64,000 nt of DNA from Metallosphaera yellowstonensis MK1 (lineage in GTDB: Archaea > Thermoproteota > Thermoprotei_A > Sulfolobales > Sulfolobaceae): NCBI RefSeq assembly GCF_000243315.1, contig NZ_JH597770.1, positions 228,640 through 292,639 on the forward strand, in the 5' to 3' direction. The translations under genes and the position numbers were made by a program. The first letter of the stretch is position 1. Each line of letters starts with the position of its first letter. The notes beneath the pieces were generated by a model. It was not told the DNA's origin and ran no database searches. It worked only from the letters and a program-made list of their open reading frames with translations. Below, one piece after another: positions 28,721-37,761 of the stretch.

Positions 28721-29353
28721 ATGGAAACTTCAATAAGCAAGGAAAAATTGGAAGAAGAAATAGCACGACGCGTTAGAGAAATTTTGGAGTTACTTGGAGA
28801 GAACCCAGATAGGGAGGGCTTACTGGATACTCCTTCCAGGGTGGCCAGGGCCTTTATAGAAATGACTTCTGGACTGAGAACTCCTCAACCTGAAATAAAG
28901 GCCTTCAGAATAAGTGAAAATGGAGATGAGAGTGCTGTAGAGGATCAGGTTGTATTGGCCTCTGACATTCAATTCTCTTCACTCTGCGAACATCATCTTC
29001 TCCCCTTCGTGGGAAGGATACACATAGCATACGTTGTAGGAAAAGAAGGTAAGGTGGCAGGCTTCAGCAAATTAATACGATTAGTGAACTATTATGCTTC
29101 AAAACCACAAATTCAGGAAAGGTTAGTTGAGGAGATAGCAGACGCTCTCATGGCCAGTGAGGTCGCACCTAAGGGTGTAATGGTAATAGGCGATGCAATT
29201 CACATGTGTGCGTATGTGAGGGGGGTTAAAGACAAGGAGGCCAAGCTGGTCTCCACAGCTATGAGAGGAGTATTTAAGACCAACAGGAGCCTTAGGAATC
29301 ATGTCTTTAGATTACTAGAAATATCTAAAGGTAAAAATGGAAATGTTTTATAA
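28721..29353 (+). CDS. folE: GTP cyclohydrolase I
   Basis: Converts GTP to dihydroneopterin triphosphate, the entry to pterin cofactors. Zinc ligands are in [10 protein letters not shown] and [11 protein letters not shown], with [22 protein letters not shown] in between, the hallmark of the type IA enzyme. 210 aa. The ATG at 28721 is preferred to the TTG at 28715. Together with the beta-RFAP synthase at 33.3 kb it points to a methanopterin-like one-carbon carrier in this organism. Confidence 0.95.
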   Translation: METSISKEKLEEEIARRVREILELLGENPDREGLLDTPSRVARAFIEMTSGLRTPQPEIKAFRISENGDESAVEDQVVLASDIQFSSLCEHHLLPFVGRIHIAYVVGKEGKVAGFSKLIRLVNYYASKPQIQERLVEEIADALMASEVAPKGVMVIGDAIHMCAYVRGVKDKEAKLVSTAMRGVFKTNRSLRNHVFRLLEISKGKNGNVL

Positions 29354-29385
29354 GTCATGACCTAAAAGGAGTATAACCGATAAAG

Positions 29386-30798
29386 TCACACGTCCAGGTA
29401 GTAGTAGATCTCCATGGGATGGGGATACATCTGAAGGGTTCTAGCTTCCTCTCTCTTTAGTTCGATGAAGGTTTCTAATATGGAGGGGTTGAATATGGGC
29501 TTCAAGAACTCGTTATCACTTTCCAGCTCATCTAGCGCCTCGTCTAGGGATCTGGGTAACTCCCTTATTCCGAGCTCCCTCCTCTTCTCAGGAGTCAGGT
29601 GGTAAATGTTCTCATCCACTGGATTTCCTGGGTCTATTTTCTTAGTGACGCCATCCATGGCAGCTGCGGCAATTGCAGCAAAGGCTAAGTAAGGGTTAGT
29701 TGAAGGGTCTGGTGCCCTGTACTCTATTCTTTTCGCCTTCTCCATTCCCTTATAATATGAAGGTACCCTTATCACTGCGCTCCTATTACCCTTACTCCAC
29801 GCTATGTAGACTGGGGCCTCAAATCCAGGTATAAGTCTTCTGTAACTGTTGACTGTTGGGGATACTATTGCAGATAAAGCCCTTGCATGACTTAATATGC
29901 CACCTATCGCATATCTCCCGAACTGACTGATCTCAGCATATTCATCGTTTGGATCATACATCATGTTCTTCTTTCCGTCCTTGGTCCAGAGACTAAAGTG
30001 TGTATGCATACCAGTTCCATTGTCGCCAAACATCGGCTTAGGCATAAAGGTAGCAACCAGGTTGTGTTTCGATGCAACGTTCCTTATAACGTACTTAAGG
30101 GTCTGTAGTTTGTCTGCAGAATCTACTAAAGTCGAAAACCTATAGTCTATCTCTCCCTGACCAGCGGTAGCCACTTCATGGTGAGCTGCCTCGACATGAA
30201 AACCGAAGTACTTTGTTAGTGTTTGTATTATTTCAAGTCTCACATCCATCAATTGATCTACAGGTGGGGCTGGATAATATCCCTCTTTATACCTTATTAA
30301 ATATCCTCCTCCATTCCATGGAGCCTCTCTCGCAGTTATTTTATAACCAGTACCACTCTGAGGGGTTTTGACGTCCACATCCACCCTATCGAAGAGGAAG
30401 AACTCCAGTTCCGGACCATAGTAAGACACATACCCCGCTTCCGCTAAATGTTCCTCAGCCCTCTCTCCAATATATCTTGGATCTCTTTCAAATCTTCCTC
30501 TTCCTCCCCCCCAGTAAACCTTCGTGAGGACTCTAGCCACGTTGGGGGACCAAGGCAAGACATTCAATGACTCCAACACTGGGGAGAGAACCATATCACT
30601 CTCATATATGGTAGTGAAACCCTTGATACTACTGCCGTCTAACTTCCCAAAACCTACTTTGATATCCTCCTCCGTAAAGTCTGATGCAGGAATTGTAACA
30701 TGTTGAAGTCTACCTGGTACATCGGTAAACTGCAGATCTATCCATTCAACTTTATTTTTCCTGACGTATTCTACTGCTTCCTCAGGTGTCTTTGGCAT
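29386..30798 (-). CDS. glnA: Glutamine synthetase type I
   Basis: ATP-dependent ammonia assimilation into glutamine. Motifs in order: beta-grasp start with [47 protein letters not shown] (Glu metal ligands), [12 protein letters not shown], and [18 protein letters not shown] near the C-terminus. 470 aa, typical. A CTTATATACC TATA box centred about 28 bp upstream of the ATG implies a leaderless transcript. The gene is convergent with folE. No adenylylation-site Tyr context was recognised near the C-terminus. Confidence 0.97.
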   Translation of the reverse strand: MPKTPEEAVEYVRKNKVEWIDLQFTDVPGRLQHVTIPASDFTEEDIKVGFGKLDGSSIKGFTTIYESDMVLSPVLESLNVLPWSPNVARVLTKVYWGGGRGRFERDPRYIGERAEEHLAEAGYVSYYGPELEFFLFDRVDVDVKTPQSGTGYKITAREAPWNGGGYLIRYKEGYYPAPPVDQLMDVRLEIIQTLTKYFGFHVEAAHHEVATAGQGEIDYRFSTLVDSADKLQTLKYVIRNVASKHNLVATFMPKPMFGDNGTGMHTHFSLWTKDGKKNMMYDPNDEYAEISQFGRYAIGGILSHARALSAIVSPTVNSYRRLIPGFEAPVYIAWSKGNRSAVIRVPSYYKGMEKAKRIEYRAPDPSTNPYLAFAAIAAAAMDGVTKKIDPGNPVDENIYHLTPEKRRELGIRELPRSLDEALDELESDNEFLKPIFNPSILETFIELKREEARTLQMYPHPMEIYYYLDV

Positions 30799-30840
30799 GG
30801 GGAAGGGTTACCTAAAAGGGTATATAAGTATATTTCTTGA
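30799..30840 (-). promoter_or_regulatory. glnA promoter
   Basis: On the minus strand, CTTATATACC (about 30820-30829) lies 25-30 bp before the glnA ATG and is flanked by the AT-rich ATATACTTATATA. The strong TATA and minimal leader fit a highly expressed gene. An Lrp-type operator could overlap it but is not provable here. Confidence 0.55.
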
Positions 30841-30919
30841 TTTCATGAATACTTTTTTAGAACTTATATCCTTTTCTGAAAAATCTATAAGTCGTTACCT
30901 GATTCGATGATGTAGCAAT

Positions 30920-31537
30920 CTAATACCTTTTCATTAGACTTCCGTTCTGCATTACGTAATGATGATCTGCAACGGATGCAATATCCTCATCTTGAGTGAC
31001 GTATATCATGCTTATTCCCTTATTTTTAACTATTTCTATTAATTTTTTTAGAAAATCTTCTCTATCACTAATATTGGAGATAGCTTCATCTAGAAGTAGA
31101 AGTAGCGGACTGCTTAAAATTGCGGTCAATATAGCTACCCTTTCCTTCTGGCCTAGGCTCAGTGAACCGACCTTACCTGAGAAAGTTACCCCTAAAAGCT
31201 CTTTATACTTGTTTATTATCTCTGGGTTGTATCTAATCCCTCTAAATCGTGCTCCCTTAATTATGTGGGTATCCACATCTAGGTGTGGAATGTAACTCTC
31301 TGGAGTAACTAAAGCAATGCCCCTCTTCTCTGGAGGTAATAGTGTAACATCTCTCCCCCTAACAACTATCCTTCCTTTCTCTGGCCTTACGAGCCCTGCT
31401 ATGATATCGAGAAACGTGGTCTTTCCAGATCCATTAGGTCCCGTTATACATATTACTCCCGATTCCTTCATAGACGCGTTTATCGCGAAATCTCTGAGGC
31501 CCTTTGAAACTTCAATTATTAGATCTTCTTCACTCAA
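30920..31537 (-). CDS. Orphan ABC-type ATPase
   Basis: A 205-aa nucleotide-binding protein with Walker A GPNGSGKTT, signature LSLGQKERVAIL and Walker B LLLLLDEA. The signature starts LSLGQ rather than LSGGQ. The Q-loop region reads VTPESY, with Glu where Gln usually sits. No permease or substrate-binding gene is adjacent, so it may pair with a distant permease or have a non-transport role. It lies 18 bp downstream of the thioredoxin gene and was probably cotranscribed with it. Confidence 0.85.
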   Translation of the reverse strand: MSEEDLIIEVSKGLRDFAINASMKESGVICITGPNGSGKTTFLDIIAGLVRPEKGRIVVRGRDVTLLPPEKRGIALVTPESYIPHLDVDTHIIKGARFRGIRYNPEIINKYKELLGVTFSGKVGSLSLGQKERVAILTAILSSPLLLLLDEAISNISDREDFLKKLIEIVKNKGISMIYVTQDEDIASVADHHYVMQNGSLMKRY

Positions 31538-31555
31538 ACCTAGAGCCCCAAGGAA

Positions 31556-31954
31556 CTATAGGTATTTTGTAACTGAAGCCTCCAGAGTCTCCTCGTCTAT
31601 GGCCCCCACCAACGTTTCCTTAACTTCACCGTTAACGAAAATTAATGTAGTAGGAATATTCATGATCCCATAAGTATCAGCTATTTTTGGGTTCTCGTCC
31701 ACATTAACCCTTACGAAGGTAGCTTTACCCATTAACTTAGAGGAGATCCTCTTAAAAACTGGTTCATAAAGATGGCAAGGAGCACACCACTGTGCCCAGA
31801 AATCCACTACTACCACTTTGTTTTTCGTGATTATCTCCTGAAACGAGGATTCTGATGCATTAATTATATTCTCCTCCTTAGTCTTGTTTATCGACTTTGC
31901 CCTATGCTCCAACCTAGCAGATATTTCCTTAATTAGCTCTTCCAGCTCACTCAA
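31556..31954 (-). CDS. trxA: Thioredoxin
   Basis: Dithiol-disulfide oxidoreductase with active site WCAPC and the cis-Pro segment GIMNIPTTLIF. 132 aa: a typical thioredoxin domain preceded by about 35 extra, charged helical residues. It starts with TTG, overlapping the acyl-CoA ligase-like gene by 8 nt. Confidence 0.94.
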   Translation of the reverse strand: MSELEELIKEISARLEHRAKSINKTKEENIINASESSFQEIITKNKVVVVDFWAQWCAPCHLYEPVFKRISSKLMGKATFVRVNVDENPKIADTYGIMNIPTTLIFVNGEVKETLVGAIDEETLEASVTKYL

Positions 31955-33299
31955 GCTTCTCCACTATATAAACCTTCTTTAACCTCTTATAAAATGCTAC
32001 CTTCTGGTTCACGTATTCAAGAAGCTCATCTGAGGAGATGTTGTATCCCTTCTTCAGTACTACGTAAGCCACGGGTTGCTGTCCCAGATTACCTGCGTCC
32101 TCTCCGATGACCCTTGTACTCTGTACTGCGGGATGTGACTCGAGTATAATCTCTAAATCCCTTGGAAATATAGGGTAACCTTTGTACTTCAACATCCTTT
32201 TCTTGACACCCTTGAAGTAAAGAAGACCAGCGGAGTCAACACTAACAAGGTCCCCAGTTTTAAGCCAGTCTCCTTCCATAACCCTGGCTGTCTCACTTCT
32301 GTCTTTGTATCCCAGCATCAACCACGGGGCCTTAACCCATAGCTCGCCAACTTCGCCTTCTCTAGCTAGAGATCCGTCTTCCTTTATGATCTTAATCTCA
32401 GCCCCTTTCAATGGACTTCCGATGGTTATTCTATCGGAGAATTCCTTAGGTTGAAGAGTTACTACTAACCCCTCAGTAAAGCCGTATTGCTGAATAATAT
32501 TTTTTCCGAACTTCTGCTTAAATTCATTTACAGTGGACGGGAAGAGCGGTGCTGCAGTGCTGATACATACTTCAAGAGAACTAATTGAGCCGCCTTGCTG
32601 AATGAGCGAATCATAAACCATTGGAACAGTAGCCAAGTAGTTAACTTTATAGGTATTTATGATCTCGATAGCTCCTGAGGCCGAGAATTTCCTGACCGGA
32701 ACTATCAGTCCTCCGGCCTCTAGGGTTACTCCTAGAACACTGCCTCCTAAAACGTGAGCTAAGGGTACTGTCAAAATGGTTCTTATTTCGCTTAAACCTA
32801 GCGATTGATAAAGGATCCTGCTGTTAAGTTCTACTCTCTGAGCACTATGAATGACTTCCATAGTCCTTCCAGCTATACCCGCATAGTAATATGATAGTCC
32901 TGGCTCATCTTCATCATATTCATAGGGTTTAGCATTGATTTCTTCATTGAACTTTGGGATCATAAATCGAAAGCTTGTGAGTACGCTCTTCTCTCTTTCC
33001 GCAATCTCCTCGTCTACAAGAATAACATCAGGTTTAGAATCATTTAAGATATATGCAAGGTCCTCAGATGAGGTGAGCGGATCGATAGCTATAACCTTGG
33101 TTCCGGCCCAAAAGCCTGCTAGATACGCCATAATGGCCTCTGGAGAGTTGAACATGAAATGGGCAATTACACCGTGTGTAGGAAGTGACCTAGCTAGTCC
33201 CGCAACTTTCTTGGATACCTGTGAGTAGGTGAGTGAACCAATGAAAGGTGAGTTAGGTCTATTTACGCCCCATCGATACAGCAAAGACGCTAAGCTCAT
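31947..33299 (-). CDS. AMP-binding acyl-CoA synthetase-like protein, motifs degenerate
   Basis: ANL-superfamily fold: the N-domain has IAHFMFNSPEAIMAYLAGFWAGTKVIAIDP, the A5-like QQYGFTEG, and A7/A8 GDWLKTGDLVSVDS...FKGVKKRMLKYKGYPIFPRDLE. The ATP-binding P-loop (normally TSGTTGxPK) reads YYAGIAGRTMEV, without the Ser/Thr-Gly-Lys pattern. The protein stops at KKVYIVEKLE before the A10 motif that carries the catalytic Lys. At 450 aa it is about 60-100 residues short. It may bind acyl or CoA groups without adenylation, or be decaying. Confidence 0.75.
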   Translation of the reverse strand: MSLASLLYRWGVNRPNSPFIGSLTYSQVSKKVAGLARSLPTHGVIAHFMFNSPEAIMAYLAGFWAGTKVIAIDPLTSSEDLAYILNDSKPDVILVDEEIAEREKSVLTSFRFMIPKFNEEINAKPYEYDEDEPGLSYYYAGIAGRTMEVIHSAQRVELNSRILYQSLGLSEIRTILTVPLAHVLGGSVLGVTLEAGGLIVPVRKFSASGAIEIINTYKVNYLATVPMVYDSLIQQGGSISSLEVCISTAAPLFPSTVNEFKQKFGKNIIQQYGFTEGLVVTLQPKEFSDRITIGSPLKGAEIKIIKEDGSLAREGEVGELWVKAPWLMLGYKDRSETARVMEGDWLKTGDLVSVDSAGLLYFKGVKKRMLKYKGYPIFPRDLEIILESHPAVQSTRVIGEDAGNLGQQPVAYVVLKKGYNISSDELLEYVNQKVAFYKRLKKVYIVEKLE

Positions 33300-33346
33300 A
33301 AAGTGTCGATTTTATTGTTCCTAGTCCCCCTTATAAGTTAAGGACA

Positions 33347-34207
33347 ATGCTCAGGGTTATAGGACTCTCAAGGATTCATATAACACTCTTCGACTTAGAA
33401 GGTAAGCATGGCAGAATAGATGGGGGAATGGGCGTTGGTTTAAGGAAACCTAGGATAGTGTTGAGGACTGGGGACTGCTCTACTGCGTCTATACCAACTT
33501 TGGGATCCGTCTCGTATTGTATTGAGGAGGATTATGAGGCGCATGTCGGCCTAGGGCACACCACACAATTCAATATGGCCCTAGCAAAGTTGGGGGCAGA
33601 GTACCATATGAGAAGACTCGATGCCTTTGAACTGGCTAAATTGGTTAGGAGAGGAAGCACCTCTGGAGTTGGCGTATATGCATTCGAGTGGGGAGGCTTC
33701 GTTGTTGACGGAGGACATTCTATTAAAACTAAGAAGAAGGCTCTTCCTTCAGACTACTCTGATGCCCCTCCTCCCCCCCTCCTGATTAGGAAGGATTTTC
33801 CATGGATGATATATGCTGTTATTCCTGACGGAAAGAGAGTGTTTGGTGAACCAGAAAAAAGACTTTTTGAGAACTTCAAACCAGAGGGGACGGACGAGTT
33901 AGCCAGGGTAGTCTTGATAGAGTTTATTCCATCGGTTGTGGAGAAGGATCTCGAGGGAGTCTTAGACGCACTATGGAAAATCCAGAGCTTAGGATTTAAG
34001 AAAGTAGAGGTATCTCATCAGACACAAGAAGTTAGAGAGGTAATGAGACGGATGTACTCAAGGGGTTTCCCCTGTGGACTTTCATCCTTTGGGCCCACCG
34101 TCTTCACTTTCATCTCGAGCAGAAGGGAGGGTGAAGAGTTGATCTCTACTTTTGGCGGATGGGTGTCAGAGCCTAACAATGAGGGGGCAAAGGTTGAGTG
34201 GTATTGA
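33347..34207 (+). CDS. Beta-ribofuranosylaminobenzene 5'-phosphate synthase
   Basis: GHMP-kinase-fold enzyme that joins PRPP and 4-aminobenzoate (or 4-hydroxybenzoate) in the methanopterin pathway. The start LSRIHITLFDLEGKHGRIDGG, GLGHTTQFNMALAKL and GSTSGVGVYAFEWGGFVVDGGH match archaeal RFAP synthases. 286 aa. It supports a methanopterin-like C1 carrier (sulfopterin in Sulfolobus). Divergent from the acyl-CoA ligase-like gene; 29-nt overlap with the methyltransferase downstream. Confidence 0.9.
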   Translation: MLRVIGLSRIHITLFDLEGKHGRIDGGMGVGLRKPRIVLRTGDCSTASIPTLGSVSYCIEEDYEAHVGLGHTTQFNMALAKLGAEYHMRRLDAFELAKLVRRGSTSGVGVYAFEWGGFVVDGGHSIKTKKKALPSDYSDAPPPPLLIRKDFPWMIYAVIPDGKRVFGEPEKRLFENFKPEGTDELARVVLIEFIPSVVEKDLEGVLDALWKIQSLGFKKVEVSHQTQEVREVMRRMYSRGFPCGLSSFGPTVFTFISSRREGEELISTFGGWVSEPNNEGAKVEWY

Positions 34208-35237
34208 GCTAATTTATGATGAGCACGTTATGAACGAACTGAGAGAGGTTTACAAGACCTGTCTGAACTCTTTCCTCGAATCCTTAAGAAGACCCAACAG
34301 TAGATTGTACTTTAGACTAAATACTGTAAAGGGAGATGAGAGAATTGCCTACTCCCTAGGTCTAAACCGAGATGAGGACTTGGAGGAGGCCTTCTATACC
34401 AATATCTCTGGACCCAATAAGTTGGAGCTACTGGATTCGAGAATTATAGTGGACAAAAGGACAGCAGAAAGTGCCATGGTCGGATCTAATGTATATAGAC
34501 CCGGAGTTAAGAGGATCCAGGCAAAGGGAAAAGAAGTCTCGGTAATCAGCGAAAACGGTGTACATGTGGCTAACGGAGTGTATAACCCCTACTCGAGTCT
34601 CGTAGTTAATGTAACGGAATCTCTATATAAAACCATTAAGGTTTCAGAGCTCAAGGAAGTTAAGGAAGGTTACATCATTTCTCAAGGCAAGGCCTCTATG
34701 TATGTAGCCAGGTTTGTAGAGCCTGCCCCAGGAGAATTGATAGTTGACATGAACGCCTTTCCTGGTGGCAAACTAAGCCATGTATACCAATTAGAGCCCA
34801 GGGCGAGGGTTATAGGGTTTGATCACACAGAAAAGAAGGTCTCAAGATTAAGGGAATATCTGAGACTCTTGGGAATTAAAGCTGAAGTCTTTCCAGGAGA
34901 CTCTAGGTATCTCTACGAAGACTTCGGAATTAAAGATGTAGACAAAGTAATAATAGATCCTCCCTGCTCAGCTCTAGGTGTAAGACCTAAAGTTTATGAT
35001 CAAAAGAGAAGAGAAGACTTATTCACATTTAAGTCGTATCAAAAGCAGTTTCTGAACTCAGCTTACAAAATACTGAAAAAAGGAGGAACAGTAGTCTACT
35101 CCACATGTACCGTCACTATCTCCGAAAACGAAGAAGTGGTTAATGATCCCAGGTTTGAGTTAGAGCGCATTGTACGATTTCATCCTAATCTACATGATCT
35201 CACAGGGTTTTTTATAGCGGTATTAAGGAAGAGATGA
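34179..35237 (+). CDS. NOL1/NOP2/Sun-family RNA m5C methyltransferase with PUA domain
   Basis: SAM-dependent RNA cytosine-C5 methyltransferase. The N-terminus is followed by a PUA-like RNA-binding segment (about 85-165). The Rossmann domain has DMNAFPGGKLSHV (normally DxCAAPGGKT), DPPCSALGVRPK (first catalytic Cys) and YSTCTVTISENE (second catalytic Cys). The frame is open from 34152; I use the ATG at 34179, though a TTG at 34194 also fits. 352 aa. Whether rRNA or tRNA is the target is not visible. Confidence 0.88.
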   Translation: MRGQRLSGIELIYDEHVMNELREVYKTCLNSFLESLRRPNSRLYFRLNTVKGDERIAYSLGLNRDEDLEEAFYTNISGPNKLELLDSRIIVDKRTAESAMVGSNVYRPGVKRIQAKGKEVSVISENGVHVANGVYNPYSSLVVNVTESLYKTIKVSELKEVKEGYIISQGKASMYVARFVEPAPGELIVDMNAFPGGKLSHVYQLEPRARVIGFDHTEKKVSRLREYLRLLGIKAEVFPGDSRYLYEDFGIKDVDKVIIDPPCSALGVRPKVYDQKRREDLFTFKSYQKQFLNSAYKILKKGGTVVYSTCTVTISENEEVVNDPRFELERIVRFHPNLHDLTGFFIAVLRKR

Positions 35238-35238
35238 C

Positions 35239-35754
35239 ATGCCCATTGAAGAGTTCATGGGACGAAAACCTAAAGTTTCAACTACGTCCTTCATTCATCA
35301 AACTGCGTATATAATCGGAGACGTAGAAATAGGTGACCTAAGTAGTGTATGGCATTACGCCGTTATAAGAGGCGATAATGAGAAGATAGTTATTGGAAGA
35401 AAGAGTAACATTCAGGAAAACTCTTCCATTCACACGGATAAGGGATATGCTGTGGAAATAGGGGATCGCGTAAGCATAGGTCATAATGCTATAGTCCACG
35501 GAGCTAAGGTGGGCTCAAACGTGATAATAGGGATGGGAGCAATTTTATTAAATGGAGCTAAGGTTGGCGACAATTGCATCATAGGTGCGGGCGCGGTAGT
35601 AACAGAAGGGAAGGAGATCCCTCCATACAGTTTAGCTTTAGGGGTGCCAGCCAAAGTGGTGAGAAGGTTAAATGAAGCCGATATTGAAGCGATAATAAAT
35701 AACGCTGAGGAATATGTCCAACTCTCCTTGAGATTCGTTAAGCCAGGAAATTAG
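35239..35754 (+). CDS. Gamma-carbonic anhydrase-like hexapeptide protein
   Basis: Left-handed beta-helix trimer protein of the gamma-CA/PaaY/YrdA group. Hexapeptide repeats run from residue 25 to 140, with zinc-ligand histidines in SSIHTDKG and GHNAIVHG and the conserved RGD (VIRGDNEKI). 171 aa. It could hydrate CO2 or act as an acyltransferase or CoA thioesterase; the acidic loop of the Cam-type enzyme is missing. It follows the methyltransferase gene by 1 bp. Confidence 0.85.
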   Translation: MPIEEFMGRKPKVSTTSFIHQTAYIIGDVEIGDLSSVWHYAVIRGDNEKIVIGRKSNIQENSSIHTDKGYAVEIGDRVSIGHNAIVHGAKVGSNVIIGMGAILLNGAKVGDNCIIGAGAVVTEGKEIPPYSLALGVPAKVVRRLNEADIEAIINNAEEYVQLSLRFVKPGN

Positions 35755-35801
35755 ATTCTCTCATCTCTCCCCCTTAAACACGAATGCCATGTTTAAGTGA
35801 A

Positions 35802-37460
35802 ATGAGGATGGGAAAAGGGGGGACGAGAAGAGCAATATCTGGAATCATCTCTAGTATAATTCTTATAATTATTTTCATATCAAGTGTAAGTGTTATTCTG
35901 TATCTACAGAATTCGTATTTTAAAGTTATAAATGAAGCGCTCAATCAGGCAGGGAGTTCTCACTCTCCACTAGTAGAGCTACCAGGAGATGAAGTGTACT
36001 CAATCAATCCTACAACAATCAGGTATGTAATTTATCCTGATGGGTCTACAAATAAGGAAGACATCCACGTGAGCTCTACTCCAATGAGCCTTTCCTACAT
36101 ATTGGGAGGCTACGGATGGGCTCTTCTTGTAACACAGAATGGCCAAGTGTTTAACTTCTCCAATATAGAGAACACTACTACCAAGGTAGATGGTGTATCG
36201 CTTATTGGTTGGCTCCCTCCTGGATCGGTTATTGGTGGGTACTCGATCCAATCCAGTAACGGTCAGCTTTTCTATTATATACCTGGACAATACGATATTG
36301 TGAATTACATACCCGATTCACTCAAAGGATACGTAGCCTCTTCGTTCACAAACTTTGAGCCCTATGAAACACAGGGCTTCACTTACACGTATCCGTTGCA
36401 TTATCTTTACGGATCAATATATAATGCGTCTATAATGTTTCCCTTTCAAAACGGCTCCTCCATAACCCTGAAGTTCTCCTGGACATTATCAAAGATCTTA
36501 GAAAGTAGACCGTTCTCCTATACTGAAAGGACGATAATAGGCAATGTGGACTTGGGGCATGCAACACTACCAATCTCATTGGTAATTATATCTCCGTATG
36601 GTAACGAGTACTTATGGATTGAATATCATAGTTACTCACAATACTTCCTTACTCCGTTACCTTATGTCTATGCATGTGTAGCGTCAAACCTAATGGACAA
36701 CGCGGACATTGGATATTACACCGTTGATGTAAATGGATATCAAGGAATAGCACAGGCTCACAATTTCTCTTCAACAATGTTATTAACAATACAGGATACC
36801 CCAAAAGGTTTGGAATTTCTAGTTAACGGAGCCCCGCTCGTCTTTAATACAGTAGCTAGGACTGCCTCATATAGTTGCCCCACTCTCGTAGCCCAAGACA
36901 CCCCCTATATACCGGCTCATTTAGATCACGGTATAGCAATACTGAATCTTCCTGCAGGCCAGTACGCTAAGTCTAGTCTTACTCCAGATTGTTACACTGT
37001 AGACGGAAATCCAGTGGTGACCCTATCATCACTTAACATAGATAACCAAACTAGATCAACTGGAAGTGCTTCTGGCATGATATTTCAGGTGGGAAAGGGC
37101 GGGATAACCTTAGTTAATACAGGCATATTTTGCCCTAATACGGAAGGTACATTATACTTCTATAAGGTCAACGTGACACTCGATTCTACGTCTCCTGTTC
37201 CAGTATTAGCAGAACCTGTGAACTTTGAGGGTAACGAGCTGTATATAGGAACCTGGACTCCCTTTGCACCTAATGACGTCCCATTGGTCATCTATCCTGG
37301 TACTCACTCTTATACGTTCTATTTCGGTGTCATTTCTTCCTATGTAAATGGTGGAGGAATCTTGGTGACGCCCTCGCTCTCTTCAGGATCTACATATTAT
37401 ATCTCTATACCTTTGTCGAACGGGGAAACAATAAACTTGGAAGTTGTTTCGTATCAGTAG
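35802..37460 (+). CDS. Large pilin-like (class III signal peptide) surface protein
   Basis: Predicted PibD/ArlK-processed extracellular protein. From the ATG at 35802 the N-terminus is MRMGKGGTRRAISGIISS, where RA|IS fits the archaeal prepilin peptidase site, followed by a 21-residue hydrophobic helix. The remaining about 520 residues are Ser/Thr/Asn/Tyr-rich beta-sheet sequence with many N-x-S/T sequons and several cysteines. At 552 aa it is far larger than a structural pilin and resembles Sulfolobus secreted binding proteins with class III signals. A CTTAAAC box at 35772 supports a leaderless start at 35802 rather than 35784. Confidence 0.75.
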   Translation: MRMGKGGTRRAISGIISSIILIIIFISSVSVILYLQNSYFKVINEALNQAGSSHSPLVELPGDEVYSINPTTIRYVIYPDGSTNKEDIHVSSTPMSLSYILGGYGWALLVTQNGQVFNFSNIENTTTKVDGVSLIGWLPPGSVIGGYSIQSSNGQLFYYIPGQYDIVNYIPDSLKGYVASSFTNFEPYETQGFTYTYPLHYLYGSIYNASIMFPFQNGSSITLKFSWTLSKILESRPFSYTERTIIGNVDLGHATLPISLVIISPYGNEYLWIEYHSYSQYFLTPLPYVYACVASNLMDNADIGYYTVDVNGYQGIAQAHNFSSTMLLTIQDTPKGLEFLVNGAPLVFNTVARTASYSCPTLVAQDTPYIPAHLDHGIAILNLPAGQYAKSSLTPDCYTVDGNPVVTLSSLNIDNQTRSTGSASGMIFQVGKGGITLVNTGIFCPNTEGTLYFYKVNVTLDSTSPVPVLAEPVNFEGNELYIGTWTPFAPNDVPLVIYPGTHSYTFYFGVISSYVNGGGILVTPSLSSGSTYYISIPLSNGETINLEVVSYQ

Positions 37461-37761
37461 ACTGTCCAGAGCACGCTAAAATGTCTTAAAATTTGACTTA
37501 AAACGAATTAAAAATTTTTATTGCAAAACTAATATTAACAAAAATTTTCGTTTTCTTATTATAGTGCTTCAAAGAACGTTAGCGGCTAAGGAATGTATTT
37601 AGAGCCATGGCTTCTCGCGACAATGTTAAGACTGTCACAAGAGAACTCAGAAATGAGCCTCAGAATGATCAATATTACTCATCCAACGATACACGTCCAA
37701 GGATTACTAAACCTCCATGGGTTCAAATCCTTTTAACGCATTTCAAGACAACAATCTGTAC
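37461..37761. other. 301-bp AT-rich region upstream of xerA
   Basis: No gene seen. It begins with an AT-rich stretch with several AAAAATTTTT-type palindromic tracts (37490-37550) that may end the surface-protein transcript. It ends with a CTTTTAACG box (about 37731-37739) for xerA. A chromosomal dif site could lie nearby, but I could not identify one. Confidence 0.45.

Noticed and set aside
37461..37761. dif recombination site next to xerA
   Set aside because: The AT-rich palindromic tracts do not form the expected two 11-bp arms with a 6-bp centre; no support from sequence alone.
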